From Naasia sp. (GTDB lineage Bacteria; Actinomycetota; Actinomycetes; Actinomycetales; Microbacteriaceae), in contig NZ_JAODMK010000038.1 in the NCBI RefSeq assembly GCF_025465545.1, forward strand, positions 1 to 48,915: 48,915 nucleotides of DNA, given 5' to 3'. A program made the translations under genes and the position numbers. This document shows positions 26,553 through 35,073 of this stretch, piece after piece. The notes under the pieces were generated by a model. It saw only the letters and a program-made list of their open reading frames with translations, made no database searches and was not told where the DNA came from. The first letter of the stretch is position 1; each line of letters opens with the position of its first letter.

Positions 26553-27512
26553 TCAGGCAGGCCCGAAGTGGAAGCGATGCTTGGTCGGGGTGGTGTTCAG
26601 CCGGCGCTGGAATGCGCGGTTCATCGTCTCGGGTGTGCCGAAGCCACAGCTGCGAGCAATCTGGTCCACGGGGCTCTGGGTCGTCTCGAGCAGGCGGCAA
26701 GCCGCTTCCATCCGCACCGCCTCCACATACTCCGCGGGGGTGGTGCCCACTTCCGCCTTGAAGAGTCGGCTGAACTGCCGCTCCGACAGGTGAGCGCGAG
26801 CCGACAGGACCGGGATGGAGAGGTCGTCGACCAGGTGTTCCGGCAGCCAGTCGAGCAGGTCGCGGATGGGCTCCTCGTTCGCCGATTGGGCGGCCAGGAG
26901 TGCCGAGAACTGGCCCTGCCCCCCGGAGCGACGCAGGTACACGACGAGGCGCCGCGCGACGATCGCGGCGGCCTTCCTTCCGTGGTCGTCGGCGACCAGG
27001 GCCAGCGCCAGGTCGATTCCGGCGGTGACACCGGCCGACGTCCAGACGTTGCCGTCCTGCACGTAGATCGAGTCGGGCTCGACCGAGACCTCCGGGTACT
27101 TCGCCTCCAACTCCGCGCACTCAGCCCAATGGGTGGTCGCGCGGCGGCCGTTCAGGAGGCCCGCGGCCGCAAGGAGGAAAGCTCCCGAGCAGACCGAGGT
27201 GACCCGTCGCGACTGTCCGGCCAGGCGACGGATGTTGTCGACGAGCTTCGTGTCGCCGGCCGCCAGGTCCATGTCGCGGCCGCCCGCCACCACGAGGGTG
27301 TCGATGGGACCGACGACCTCGTCGATCGGCGTTGAGGCGAACTCCAGTCCACTGGTCGAGAGCACCGAGCCACCGTGGGTGCTGACGATCTCGGTGGCAT
27401 AGCGAGGTATCGGCAGGAATCGCGACGCGCTCGAGAACACCTCGAGCGGCCCGGTCACGTCGAGGATCTGAGCCGAGGCGAATCCGACGATCACGATCCG
27501 GGGTTCGATCAC
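26553..27512 (-). CDS. GlxA-family transcriptional regulator (DJ-1/PfpI-like plus AraC HTH)
   Basis: 319 residues. The N-terminal about 165 residues have the DJ-1/PfpI fold (IVIVGFASAQILDVTGPLEVF; nucleophile elbow SVCSGAFLLAAAGLLNG with Cys108; TTHWAECAELEAKYP; VWTSAGVTAGIDLALALV). The C-terminal about 100 residues are an AraC/XylS double HTH (LSERQFSRLFKAEVGTTPAEYVEAVRME; IARSCGFGTPETMNRAFQRRLNTTP). GTG at 27512 is chosen for AGAGGA six bases upstream. The gene is flanked by promoter copies B and C, both directed outward, which makes it the natural candidate to act on them. Confidence 0.93.
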   Translation of the reverse strand: MIEPRIVIVGFASAQILDVTGPLEVFSSASRFLPIPRYATEIVSTHGGSVLSTSGLEFASTPIDEVVGPIDTLVVAGGRDMDLAAGDTKLVDNIRRLAGQSRRVTSVCSGAFLLAAAGLLNGRRATTHWAECAELEAKYPEVSVEPDSIYVQDGNVWTSAGVTAGIDLALALVADDHGRKAAAIVARRLVVYLRRSGGQGQFSALLAAQSANEEPIRDLLDWLPEHLVDDLSIPVLSARAHLSERQFSRLFKAEVGTTPAEYVEAVRMEAACRLLETTQSPVDQIARSCGFGTPETMNRAFQRRLNTTPTKHRFHFGPA

Positions 27513-27537
27513 GGGTTTTCCTCTGGGGTCGACGTCG

Positions 27538-27594
27538 GTGGCCGAGATCGTCAACCTCGTGTCCTAGGTGGGCCAGCGTGCGGATCCTACCGTG
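27538..27594 (+). promoter_or_regulatory. 57-bp conserved promoter element, copy B
   Basis: GTGGCCGAG then GTGTCCTAGG (27559-27568), 19 bases, TACCGTG (27588-27594). Similarity to copy A continues past the -10 (GAAT and AAGTGCGT at matching offsets). It lies 26 bases upstream of the regulator start on the other strand and faces the DJ-1 operon. Confidence 0.7.
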
Positions 27595-27626
27595 GGGATG
27601 TCCCTCCGACCAGGAATCGAGCTGAA

Positions 27627-27800
27627 GTGCGTCCCCAACGCGGCACTGACTTCTGGTGGCTCTGGCTCCTGTTCGTCGCGGCCACGACGGCGGTCGTGAT
27701 CGCCTTCGCGCGCTTCAGGAGCAATGAGCGGATCGCGGAAGCGATGGCTGCCGGGGCCGCGCGCCGACGAAGCGAACCAGGAACACCAGCGCCCGACTGA
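27627..27800 (+). CDS. Possible small single-pass membrane protein
   Basis: 57 codons from GTG: a short basic N-terminus, one strongly hydrophobic helix (FWWLWLLFVAATTAVVIAFA), then a charged tail (RFRSNERIAEAMAAGAARRRSE). The layout resembles a real small membrane protein and lies just after promoter B, but the ribosome site is weak (AGGA 11 bases away). It would be the first gene of the DJ-1 operon. From its stop to 27935 I see only leader sequence. Confidence 0.5.
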   Translation: MRPQRGTDFWWLWLLFVAATTAVVIAFARFRSNERIAEAMAAGAARRRSEPGTPAPD

Positions 27801-27935
27801 GCCGCAGAGAACCGGCGGGCTTGCGGACGTGCCACGTGCACATCTGCAGGTCCTTGCTGCGCCTGAAAGCGACCGTCCCCTCGCTCGTATCCCCGAGACC
27901 CGTCCCTGCCACACCACTGAACCTGGAGTACTCCC

Positions 27936-29213
27936 ATGTCACCTGCCGTCCGAAACATCGGCCGAATCGCCCTCTCGACCTCGATCACCCTCGTTGCCTT
28001 CGCCGGGGCTGCCGTGGCCGGACTGGCTCAGCCCGGCCCCCCGCCCACGTCGCCGGGGGAGGCCGCCCCGGGAGGAGAGCGCTTCACCGGGTCCACCGCA
28101 GAGGGAAAGATCGTCGTCGCGGTGGTGCTCGGCAAGTCCGGCTCCGAGGCGGCCGACGTGCTCGCCCCGTTCGACGTGCTCGCCACCTCTCCCCGATTCG
28201 CCGTCTATACGATCGCCGACTCACAGGCCGCGGCGCCGCTCGATGGCGGGCTCTGGCTCACTCCCGACTTCACCTTCGCCGACGCGGCGTCGGGCGCGGC
28301 GCCGAGGCCGGACCTCATCGTCGTGCCGGCCGTGAACCTGCCCGCCGAAACAGCGGAGGAGGGGGCACGCAGCTTCATCGCCGGCCAGTACGCCGACGGC
28401 GTCCATGTGCTCGGAATCTGCGCCGGGTCCCGCCTGCTCGCCGCAGCCGGCATCCTCGACGGGCTCACCGCCACGTCACATTGGTCGCGCATCTCCGAAC
28501 TCGAAGAGTCCAACCCGGCTGTCTCATGGGTCCGCGGGGAGCGGTATGTGCAGGACGGCCGGGTCACGACCACCGGCGGTGTGACCTCGAGCATTCCCGG
28601 GACGCTCAAGGTGATGGCCGACCTGGCCGGCGCTGCCGAGGCCGCACGGGTCGGGAAGCTCATCGACTACCCCGGCTGGACGCCCGACTCCCCGGCCCGC
28701 ATGCCCAAGAAGACCTTCGGCCTCGACGACGTTCCCGTGCTGATCAACGCGGCCTTCCCCTGGGCCCGCCCGACCTACGACATCCGACTGGCGGACGGCG
28801 TGGACGAGATCGATGCCGCGGCACTCTTCGAGATGTACAGCTACTCACTGGCCGGCACCACGCGCGCCGTATCGGCCTCGGGGTCGGTCAGGACCCGCCA
28901 CGGCCTGAACCTCCGCACCGAAGTGCTGGGCGAGTCGACCGGCGGCGAGACCCTGCAGGCCGGCGGCTTCACGAGCCGCAGCGGGAGAGGAGGCTTCGAC
29001 GCCGCCTTCGAGCAGCTGGGACGCACCGCCGGCTCCTCCGTTGTGGAATCGGTCAGCAAGATGCTCGAGTACCCGATCGACCGGGTGAACCGCGACCAGC
29101 CTTTCGCGTGGCAGCAGTGGCGCTCGACAGCGCTCCTCGCCGCCGCGGCACTCCTCGCCATCGCTGCGGGCTGCCTCCCCCTCGTTGCGCGCCGGATCCT
29201 GCGCCGCAGATGA
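27936..29213 (+). CDS. Membrane-anchored DJ-1/PfpI family protein
   Basis: 425 residues. An N-terminal hydrophobic segment (IALSTSITLVAFAGAAVAGLA) and a C-terminal helix (ALLAAAALLAIAAGCLPLVA, then RRILRRR) bracket a DJ-1/PfpI domain starting at KIVVAVVLGKSGSEAADVLAPFDVL. The elbow Cys162 is in GICAGSRLLAAAGILDG, followed by TSHWSRISELEESNP and VTTTGGVTSSIPGTLKV, which parallels the regulator's own DJ-1 domain. By charge distribution the domain should face outside. A second partial unit (VPVLINAAFPWARPTYDIRLADG onward) is less clear. GGAG is 7 bases before the ATG. Confidence 0.85.
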   Translation: MSPAVRNIGRIALSTSITLVAFAGAAVAGLAQPGPPPTSPGEAAPGGERFTGSTAEGKIVVAVVLGKSGSEAADVLAPFDVLATSPRFAVYTIADSQAAAPLDGGLWLTPDFTFADAASGAAPRPDLIVVPAVNLPAETAEEGARSFIAGQYADGVHVLGICAGSRLLAAAGILDGLTATSHWSRISELEESNPAVSWVRGERYVQDGRVTTTGGVTSSIPGTLKVMADLAGAAEAARVGKLIDYPGWTPDSPARMPKKTFGLDDVPVLINAAFPWARPTYDIRLADGVDEIDAAALFEMYSYSLAGTTRAVSASGSVRTRHGLNLRTEVLGESTGGETLQAGGFTSRSGRGGFDAAFEQLGRTAGSSVVESVSKMLEYPIDRVNRDQPFAWQQWRSTALLAAAALLAIAAGCLPLVARRILRRR

Positions 29214-29263
29214 GCCGCGCGCCCTTCCCCGAAGTTCGGCCCACGACACGAAGGAGGCCCGCC

Positions 29264-29710
29264 GTGGCCAACCGACCGAAGACCGCGACACGGAATGTCG
29301 CTGCCTATCGTGCCCGCCTCTTCCGCGGCGTTCTCGAGTATCTCGGGATGGTCGCGGCGATGCTCGCGGGGATGGTCGTCCTCGGCCTGCTCCGAGACGT
29401 GGTCGCACCGGGTCCCGCCCTGCGCGCCGACCTCGAGACGATGATCATGGCCACCGAGATGGTGATCGGCATGGCGGCGTGGATGATCGCGCGACGCCAC
29501 GCCTGGCGCGGCATCGCCGTCATGTCCGCCGCCATGTACCTCCCGTTCCTCGTCCTCGCCCCGCTGCTCTGGGTCGGCGCGATCTCCGCAGAAGCCCTCG
29601 GGATCGGTGGTCATCTGCTGATGCTCGTCGCGATGGCCCTCGCGATGCCGCTGACGCACCGAACGGGCCACGGGGCACAGCGGGCGCAGCACGAGGGAAC
29701 AGCTCGCTGA
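29264..29710 (+). CDS. Four-helix membrane protein, partner of the DJ-1 protein
   Basis: 148 residues with four hydrophobic helices (YLGMVAAMLAGMVVLGLL; MIMATEMVIGMAAWMIA; VMSAAMYLPFLVLAPLLWVGAI; IGGHLLMLVAMALAMPL). It is Met-rich: many Met residues line the helices. Homologues are sometimes labelled FliP-like in annotations, but there is no flagellar gene here, so I do not use that name. The GTG at 29264 has AAGGAGG six bases before. An ATG at 29210 overlapping the DJ-1 stop is a weaker option. Cotranscribed with the DJ-1 gene. Confidence 0.75.
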   Translation: MANRPKTATRNVAAYRARLFRGVLEYLGMVAAMLAGMVVLGLLRDVVAPGPALRADLETMIMATEMVIGMAAWMIARRHAWRGIAVMSAAMYLPFLVLAPLLWVGAISAEALGIGGHLLMLVAMALAMPLTHRTGHGAQRAQHEGTAR

Positions 29711-29750
29711 GCCGACCCTCCTGTGGGTGGCTGCGGGTACCGTGCCTCTC

Positions 29751-30707
29751 GTGGCCGAGCCGATCCAGTCCTGGTGGGCACGCCGCCAGTTCTCCCGCGG
29801 GGAGCGCGTGCCCTACGCGGTGGGCACCTACCGGGAGGCATGGGCAGCGTTCCCCGTCCTCATCCGCCAGTACCACCCGGAGCTCAACGCCGGGATCACG
29901 CTGACGCAGATCCCCCCGGCCGCCGAGGTGCTGCTGCAATGGCAGTGCGACGCGGGGCACATCTTCGTGGCCACCCCCGAGGAGCAGCGGATGCGGCCCG
30001 GCCGCGAGCGGCGGAAGTCGTCGTGGTGTCCGAGTTGCTCGGCGATGGCGCGGCCTCGGCCGGTCCGGATGCCCGAGCCGGTGCCGGAGCCGGCACCCGG
30101 GCAGGAGTCGGCACCTGAACCGGAGGCGGAGGCGCCGTTCGCCCTTCTCGCCTCGGCCGAGTGGCCACCGGCCGCGTCCTCGCCTGCTGCCCCTCGCGCC
30201 GCGCCTGCCCGGGTTCGCCCCGCGGCGCGACGTCGCGCTCCCCGGCTCTGCCTGCGCACGCCCGAGCTGCCCACCGGGGAACCGTTCGTCAGCGACTGCG
30301 CTCCCAGGCCCGCGTCGGCGGCCGAGGGGCAGCTTCGGGCCGAGCTGGCGGGTCGCCTGGAGTGGACGCCGGGGTTCAACGCGGTCCGGCTCGGGCGGCC
30401 CTTCTTCGAGCACCTGGAGGCCTGGCCCGACATCCTGCTCCCTGAGCTGCGCATCGCCGTCGAGTACGACACGGTGGGCCGGCACGGCCTCGAGCACGTC
30501 GGCCACCGCGAGGAGGCGGACCGGCGCAAGGACCGCGCGGTGCGCGCCGCCGGCTGGGAGGTCGTCCGGATCCGGACCGGGCGCCTGGAGAAGCTGGGGC
30601 CGCACGATGTCCAGCTGAGTGGGCTGACCCGCGCGGCGTACCCCGCGATCCTCGACGAGTTCCGGGCCATCCGCGGGCCGTTCCTCGTCGACGCCTATCT
30701 CCGCTGA
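29751..30707 (+). CDS. Putative PD-(D/E)XK / DUF559-like nuclease with zinc-ribbon
   Basis: 318 residues. The N-terminal part (WWARRQFSRGERVPYAVGTY; QYHPELNAGITLTQIPP) has a CxxC-type zinc-ribbon fragment (WQCDAGHIFVATPEE with WCPSCSAMARP). A Pro/Glu/Ala-rich linker (about 100-165) follows. The C-terminal domain has an endonuclease-like pattern: ILLPELRIAVEYD, HREEADRRKDRAVRAAGWEVVRIRTG, as in DUF559/Vsr-like restriction folds. The target is unknown. A GTG at 29727 is an alternative start. It is convergent with the GIY-YIG gene, 31 bp apart. Confidence 0.65.
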   Translation: MAEPIQSWWARRQFSRGERVPYAVGTYREAWAAFPVLIRQYHPELNAGITLTQIPPAAEVLLQWQCDAGHIFVATPEEQRMRPGRERRKSSWCPSCSAMARPRPVRMPEPVPEPAPGQESAPEPEAEAPFALLASAEWPPAASSPAAPRAAPARVRPAARRRAPRLCLRTPELPTGEPFVSDCAPRPASAAEGQLRAELAGRLEWTPGFNAVRLGRPFFEHLEAWPDILLPELRIAVEYDTVGRHGLEHVGHREEADRRKDRAVRAAGWEVVRIRTGRLEKLGPHDVQLSGLTRAAYPAILDEFRAIRGPFLVDAYLR

Positions 30708-30738
30708 CCCCGGTCTGCGTCGCCCCTGCCCCGCAGCC

Positions 30739-31347
30739 CTACCCCCGCAGGGCGGTGGCCTCGCTGACCCACCGAGCGTGCAGATCCCAGGGATCGTCGA
30801 CGCCGGCCGCGACGGCACCGACATGCTCGAGAAGCTCCGGCGACCTGCGGAACCACTCGCCCCCGAGGCGGTCATCCGCGAACTGCGCATGCCGTCGCTG
30901 CTCGAGCCGGCGCCCGCCGCGCTCGAACCCGAGCAGCTCGTCGTGCCAGATGCGGCCGAACCGCTGCCGAGGGTTCCCGGTCGTGCCGATCTTCACCCGG
31001 TCGGCGTAGCGGAGGTAGTAGACCACGTCCACCCGGGGCGGCGGCAGCTCATCGTCGACAACGTCCCCGACGCGCCACTCGCAGATCCCGCAGATCCATC
31101 CCGAGGGGTAGCGGACGCCCGTGCGCGACCCGCACGCGCGGCACGGAGCGGGAAGCAGGTCGGCGAGACCGTCCGCGCGCAGCGCCCAGTCCGCCGCGAC
31201 CGCGAGGTGCAGATCGCACAGGTCAAGGGGCGCGTCCGCGGCGATGACGCCGCCGCAGTCGCCTGCGAGACAGCGGCGCGAGTGCTGCGCCCGCTTCATC
31301 GTCGGCGGGGGCGCAGACAGGACGCGGTTGCCTCGGATACCGGACAT
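30739..31347 (-). CDS. GIY-YIG (T5orf172-like) nuclease domain protein with Cys-rich N-terminus
   Basis: 202 residues. The N-terminal half has Cys pairs suggesting zinc binding (RRCLAGDCGGV; LCDLH; PCRACGSRTG; WICGICEW). The C-terminal half fits the T5orf172 variant of the GIY-YIG fold: VVYYLRYADRVKIGTTGNPRQRFGRI, ERRHAQFADDR-like phrase (EQRRHAQFADDRLGGEWFR). AGGGAG lies nine bases before the ATG at 31347. Such proteins are common in phage and actinobacterial accessory DNA; the function here is unknown. Confidence 0.75.
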   Translation of the reverse strand: MSGIRGNRVLSAPPPTMKRAQHSRRCLAGDCGGVIAADAPLDLCDLHLAVAADWALRADGLADLLPAPCRACGSRTGVRYPSGWICGICEWRVGDVVDDELPPPRVDVVYYLRYADRVKIGTTGNPRQRFGRIWHDELLGFERGGRRLEQRRHAQFADDRLGGEWFRRSPELLEHVGAVAAGVDDPWDLHARWVSEATALRG

Positions 31348-31445
31348 GCGGATGTGCTCCCTCTTCCAGGAGCAGGGCCGGCCACCTGCCGACCCCGATC
31401 GTACCCAGTGAGGTCTGACGTTGCCCGGTGGTGCGGCGCCGGAAG

Positions 31446-31736
31446 CTACTTGAGCTGGCCCGACCCGTCCGCCGGCAGGACCGCCGGCGCCGCGGGCAGG
31501 GCGACCAGGGCGGCCGGGAGCCCGGTGCGGATCTCGCGGGAACGGCTGCCGGGCAGTACCGCGAGGACCAGAAGCACGGCGGTGGTGATGATCGCTGCCC
31601 CGATGAGTACGGGGATCACGGTGCTGGCGTGCTCGGCAGCGGCGCCGAGGGAGAGGAGGAGGAATCGCAGCAGCACGAGAAGAAAGCTATGGCCTCGCGG
31701 GCACCCTCGAAGGCCCCCCGCGTTACAACTAAGCAA
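31446..31736 (-). other. Weak open frame in a 578-bp intergenic region
   Basis: The region 31348-31925 between the nuclease gene and the SDR contains one open frame of interest on the minus strand. It would encode one or two hydrophobic helices (ASTVIPVLIGAAIITTAVLLVLAVLPG) and an Ala/Pro-rich end. The only starts are TTG at 31736 or internal GTG codons without a ribosome site. It may be a degenerate transporter tail or noncoding. The remaining sequence up to the SDR shows no other gene. Confidence 0.25.
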
Positions 31737-31925
31737 CGGTTCGCTGGGCCCCGCCTCGACCCCTGCTGAACGCCCTGCGGCGTGTTGTGCGCGGCTGTAT
31801 CGAAGGCGCCCTGGTCAGCACGGCGAGCCCGCGACGAGCGCCTGGGCGGCGACGGCAACCCCGTTGACGGATTGCCGCTCGGCGACGAGCGTGGAGGAAA
31901 CATGTGCGGATCTCCAGGAGGAACC

Positions 31926-32921
31926 ATGTCGGTCAAGAGCAGCGTCGTCGTGATCACGGGAGCCTCGAGCGGCATCGGACGGGCCACGGCCCTGCGCTTC
32001 GCGAAGAAGGGCGCATCCGTCGTCCTCGCGAGCCGGCGCGAGACCGCTTTGCAGGAGCTCGCGGTGCGGTGCCAGGAGCTCGGCGGGTCGGCACTCGCCG
32101 TGCCGACGGATGTCTCGGACGCGGCGGCCGTGCAGGCTCTCGCCGATGCCGCGATCCGCAAGTTCGGCCGGATCGACGTGTGGGTGAACAACGCCGCGAT
32201 CTCGGTGTACTCACCGTTCCTCGAGATGCCGCTCGACGACCTCCGGCGGGTGCTCGACGTGAACATCCTCGGCTACGTCTACGGGGCGAGGGCAGCGCTG
32301 CTGGAGATGACGAAGGAGGGTCGCGGATCGCTCATCAATGTGGCGTCCATCGTGGGCGAGATCCCGCAGCCGTACACCGCGGCGTACGGCATGTCCAAGG
32401 CGGCGGTGCGCGCTCTCGGAGTCAGCCTGCGCTCCGAGCTGTGGCTCGCCAAGCAGAAGAGGATCAAGGTCTCGACAGTGCTGCCGGCCACGATCGACAC
32501 CCGCTTCTTCCAGCACTCCGCCAACTACACCGGCCGCAAGGTGGTGGCGATGCCTCCCGTCTATCCCGCGGAGCTCGTGGCGAAGGCCATCGTGGACCTC
32601 GTGAAGGACCCGAAGGACGAGGTGACCGTGGGCGCGCTGGGCAAGACGATGGTGAAGCAGCACCGGGCCGCACCGGGGCCCCTCGAGGCGCAGATGGCGG
32701 TGCAGGTGGAGAGGACGCACCTGTCCCGCACGGAGCCCGTCGCCGCCAACCCTGGCACGATCTACGAGCCGGCTGCGGACCCGGCGGACGCCACCGTCTC
32801 CGGGGGCTGGCACGGTGCCAGCCGCACCGCCCGACGGGTCGTCGTCGGTCCGCTGCTGCTCGCGGGCGGCGGAGCGCTCGCCTGGCGCGCGCTGGGGCGC
32901 CGCGGCGCTAAGCGGTCGTAG
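31926..32921 (+). CDS. Short-chain dehydrogenase/reductase (SDR)
   Basis: 331 residues. NAD(P) motif TGASSGIG, the NNAAIS phrase, catalytic Ser in ASIVGE and the YGMSK Tyr-Lys motif are all intact. The cofactor-contacting ASRRE suggests NADP(H). A C-terminal extension ends in a hydrophobic stretch ([19 protein letters not shown]), possibly a membrane tail. AGGAGG lies four bases before the ATG. The substrate is unknown. The 3' end overlaps the convergent cysE by 14 bp. Confidence 0.9.
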   Translation: MSVKSSVVVITGASSGIGRATALRFAKKGASVVLASRRETALQELAVRCQELGGSALAVPTDVSDAAAVQALADAAIRKFGRIDVWVNNAAISVYSPFLEMPLDDLRRVLDVNILGYVYGARAALLEMTKEGRGSLINVASIVGEIPQPYTAAYGMSKAAVRALGVSLRSELWLAKQKRIKVSTVLPATIDTRFFQHSANYTGRKVVAMPPVYPAELVAKAIVDLVKDPKDEVTVGALGKTMVKQHRAAPGPLEAQMAVQVERTHLSRTEPVAANPGTIYEPAADPADATVSGGWHGASRTARRVVVGPLLLAGGGALAWRALGRRGAKRS

Positions 32922-33438
32922 GGCGGGCGGCGGGCAGGGGTCGCGGCACCGCGGGGACCCCGACGAGAAGCGATCCCGCTGGCGCGTCGTGGAGCACGAC
33001 GGCTCCCGCACCGACCAGGCAGTCGTCTCCGATGGTGATCGCGCCGAGCAGGGTCGCCCCCGCGCCGATGATCACCCGGTCGCCCACGGTGGGATGGCGC
33101 TTCACGTGCCGCAGCGTCGTGCCGCCGAGGGTGACCCCGTGGTACAGCGTGACGTCGTCGCCGATCTCGGCGGTCTCACCGATGACGACCCCCATGCCGT
33201 GATCGATGAAGAGGCGCCGCCCGATCCGGGCGCCGGGGTGGATCTCCACGCCGGTGAGGAAGCGGGCGAACTGCGAGAGCATGCGGGCGGGAAGCCGCAG
33301 GTTCCGCCGCCAGAGCCGTGAGGTCAGCCGATAGGCCCAGATGGCGTGCAGCCCCGGATAGGTGAGCCCGACCTCGAGGCGGCTGCGCGCAGCCGGGTCG
33401 CGGCGAAGGGCACAGGAGATGTCCTCGCGAACGCCCAA
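32908..33438 (-). CDS. cysE: Serine O-acetyltransferase
   Basis: Makes O-acetylserine for the cysteine synthase encoded upstream. 176 residues: N-terminal helices ([32 protein letters not shown]) and left-handed beta-helix hexapeptides ([44 protein letters not shown]). The TTG at 33438 begins one base after the cysK stop, so translation is coupled. This is the short CysE class. Confidence 0.94.
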   Translation of the reverse strand: MGVREDISCALRRDPAARSRLEVGLTYPGLHAIWAYRLTSRLWRRNLRLPARMLSQFARFLTGVEIHPGARIGRRLFIDHGMGVVIGETAEIGDDVTLYHGVTLGGTTLRHVKRHPTVGDRVIIGAGATLLGAITIGDDCLVGAGAVVLHDAPAGSLLVGVPAVPRPLPAARPTTA

Positions 33439-33439
33439 G

Positions 33440-34375
33440 TCAGTCGACGAGGTCCTGGTACAGCACCGTCGAGAGGTACCGCTCACCGAAGCTCGCGACG
33501 ATCACGACGATGGTCTTTCCGGCGTTCTCGGGCCGCTTGGCGAGCTGCACCGCGGCATGCACGGTGGCGCCCGAGGAGATGCCCGCGAGGATGCCCTCCT
33601 CGGCGGCGAGGCGGCGTGCCATGGCGACCGACTCGGCGATGTCCACGTCGATCACCTCGTCGTAGACCGCGCGGTCGAGGATCTCGGGCACGAAGTTGGC
33701 GCCGATCCCCTGGATCTTGTGCGGACCCGGCTGCCCGCCGTTGAGGATCGGCGACTCCTTCGGCTCCACGGCGACGACGGTCAGGCCCGGCTTCTGCTCC
33801 TTGAGGTAGCCGCCGGCGCCGGTGATCGTGCCTCCGGTGCCGATGCCGGACACGAACACGTCGACGGCGCCGTCGGTGTCGTCCCAGATCTCCGGCCCGG
33901 TGGTGCTGCGGTGGATGGCGGGGTTCGCCTCGTTCTCGAACTGGCGTGCTCGCACGGCTCCCGGCGTGTTCGCCACGATCTCCTCGGCCCGTGCCACGGC
34001 GCCCTTCATGCCCTCGGAGCCGGGGGTGAGCACGAGCTCGGCACCGTATGCCTTGAGCAGCATGCGGCGCTCGGTGCTCATGGTCTCCGGCATCGTGAGG
34101 ATCACCTGGTAGCCCCGGGCGGCGCCGACCATGGCCAGTGCGATGCCGGTGTTGCCGCTGGTGCCCTCGACGATGGTGCCGCCCGGCTTCAGCTCGCCGG
34201 ACTTCTCGGCGGCGTCCACGATGGCGACGCCGATCCGGTCCTTCACGCTGGCCGAGGGGCCGTAGAACTCGAGCTTGGCGAGCACGGTGGCCTCCGCCCC
34301 GTCGGTCACGCGGTTGAGCCGCACCAGTGGGGTGGAGCCGAACGCCTCCGTGATGGACGAAAGGATGCGCGCCAT
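33440..34375 (-). CDS. cysK: Cysteine synthase A (PLP-dependent O-acetylserine sulfhydrylase)
   Basis: 311 residues. The PLP lysine is in [10 protein letters not shown] (typically SVKDR), [10 protein letters not shown] binds the substrate, and [10 protein letters not shown] is the phosphate loop. Converts O-acetylserine and sulfide to cysteine. cysE is directly downstream and an HdeD-like gene ends 15 bp upstream. Confidence 0.97.
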   Translation of the reverse strand: MARILSSITEAFGSTPLVRLNRVTDGAEATVLAKLEFYGPSASVKDRIGVAIVDAAEKSGELKPGGTIVEGTSGNTGIALAMVGAARGYQVILTMPETMSTERRMLLKAYGAELVLTPGSEGMKGAVARAEEIVANTPGAVRARQFENEANPAIHRSTTGPEIWDDTDGAVDVFVSGIGTGGTITGAGGYLKEQKPGLTVVAVEPKESPILNGGQPGPHKIQGIGANFVPEILDRAVYDEVIDVDIAESVAMARRLAAEEGILAGISSGATVHAAVQLAKRPENAGKTIVVIVASFGERYLSTVLYQDLVD

Positions 34376-34390
34376 GGGAATCTTTGCCTC

Positions 34391-34993
34391 TCAGGCCGTC
34401 GTGCGGGTACGGGGAGCGGTGCGGGGGATCATCAGCAGCGTCGTGATGCTGACGGCGATCAGCAGGATGGCGCCGATGGTGACGAGGGGGCCGAGCCCCG
34501 CTGCGGGGAGCACGAACATCGCGACGCCTGCTGCGATGGAGACGATACCGCTGACGTAGCCGAACCAGCGGGGCTTGATCGCGTTCCGGACCCCTGCGAT
34601 CAGGTCGACGAGGCCGTCCGCGATCCAGCCGATGCCGATCACGATGGCGAGCACGACGAGGGCCTGGAACGGGTCGGAGAGGGCGAGGATCCCGGCGATG
34701 ACGACGAAGACGCCGAGGGTGCCGCTGACCCAGCGCATGGGTGCGCTGTAGCCGTCGGCGATGATCGCGGTCACGATCCGGAAGATGCCTGTCGCGACGA
34801 GGAAGCTGCCGAAGAGGATGGCGACCGTGTAGAGCGTGGGGCCGGGGAGGACGAGTCCGATGACGCCCAGCAGCACCCCGATGGCGGCGACCGCGATGGT
34901 CTGCGAACGGTGCACGCGAGCGAGGAAGGGGGCGGTACCCGGCCCGGTGGGCGGGGTCGGCTCGGATGCCGGGGTGTAGAGCGGTTCGGTCAT
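34391..34993 (-). CDS. HdeD/DUF308-type membrane protein
   Basis: 200 residues with six predicted helices arranged as a repeated pair (IAVAAIGVLLGVIGLVLP; TVAILFGSFLVATGIFRIV; VSGTLGVFVVIAGILALSDP; VVLAIVIGIGWIADGLVDLIAG). This is the DUF308 pattern of HdeD-like proteins associated with acid resistance in enterics; the role in this organism is unknown. AGGAAAGG lies six bases before the ATG. Confidence 0.85.
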   Translation of the reverse strand: MTEPLYTPASEPTPPTGPGTAPFLARVHRSQTIAVAAIGVLLGVIGLVLPGPTLYTVAILFGSFLVATGIFRIVTAIIADGYSAPMRWVSGTLGVFVVIAGILALSDPFQALVVLAIVIGIGWIADGLVDLIAGVRNAIKPRWFGYVSGIVSIAAGVAMFVLPAAGLGPLVTIGAILLIAVSITTLLMIPRTAPRTRTTA

Positions 34994-35073
34994 CGGAGAC
35001 CTTTCCTCGCGGGGGCGTCGAACACGTGCCCCCTCAGTCTGTCAGGAGCAGGGCGGAAGCCGCGATCTTCCGA

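Noticed and set aside
29264-29710. FliP-type flagellar export protein
   Set aside because: Length, topology and context do not fit FliP; no other flagellar genes are present.
35011-35033. GGGGGC/GCCCCC inverted repeat between the homocysteine methyltransferase and HdeD-like genes
   Set aside because: Only 6 bp with an 11-base loop and no T tract; too weak to call a terminator.
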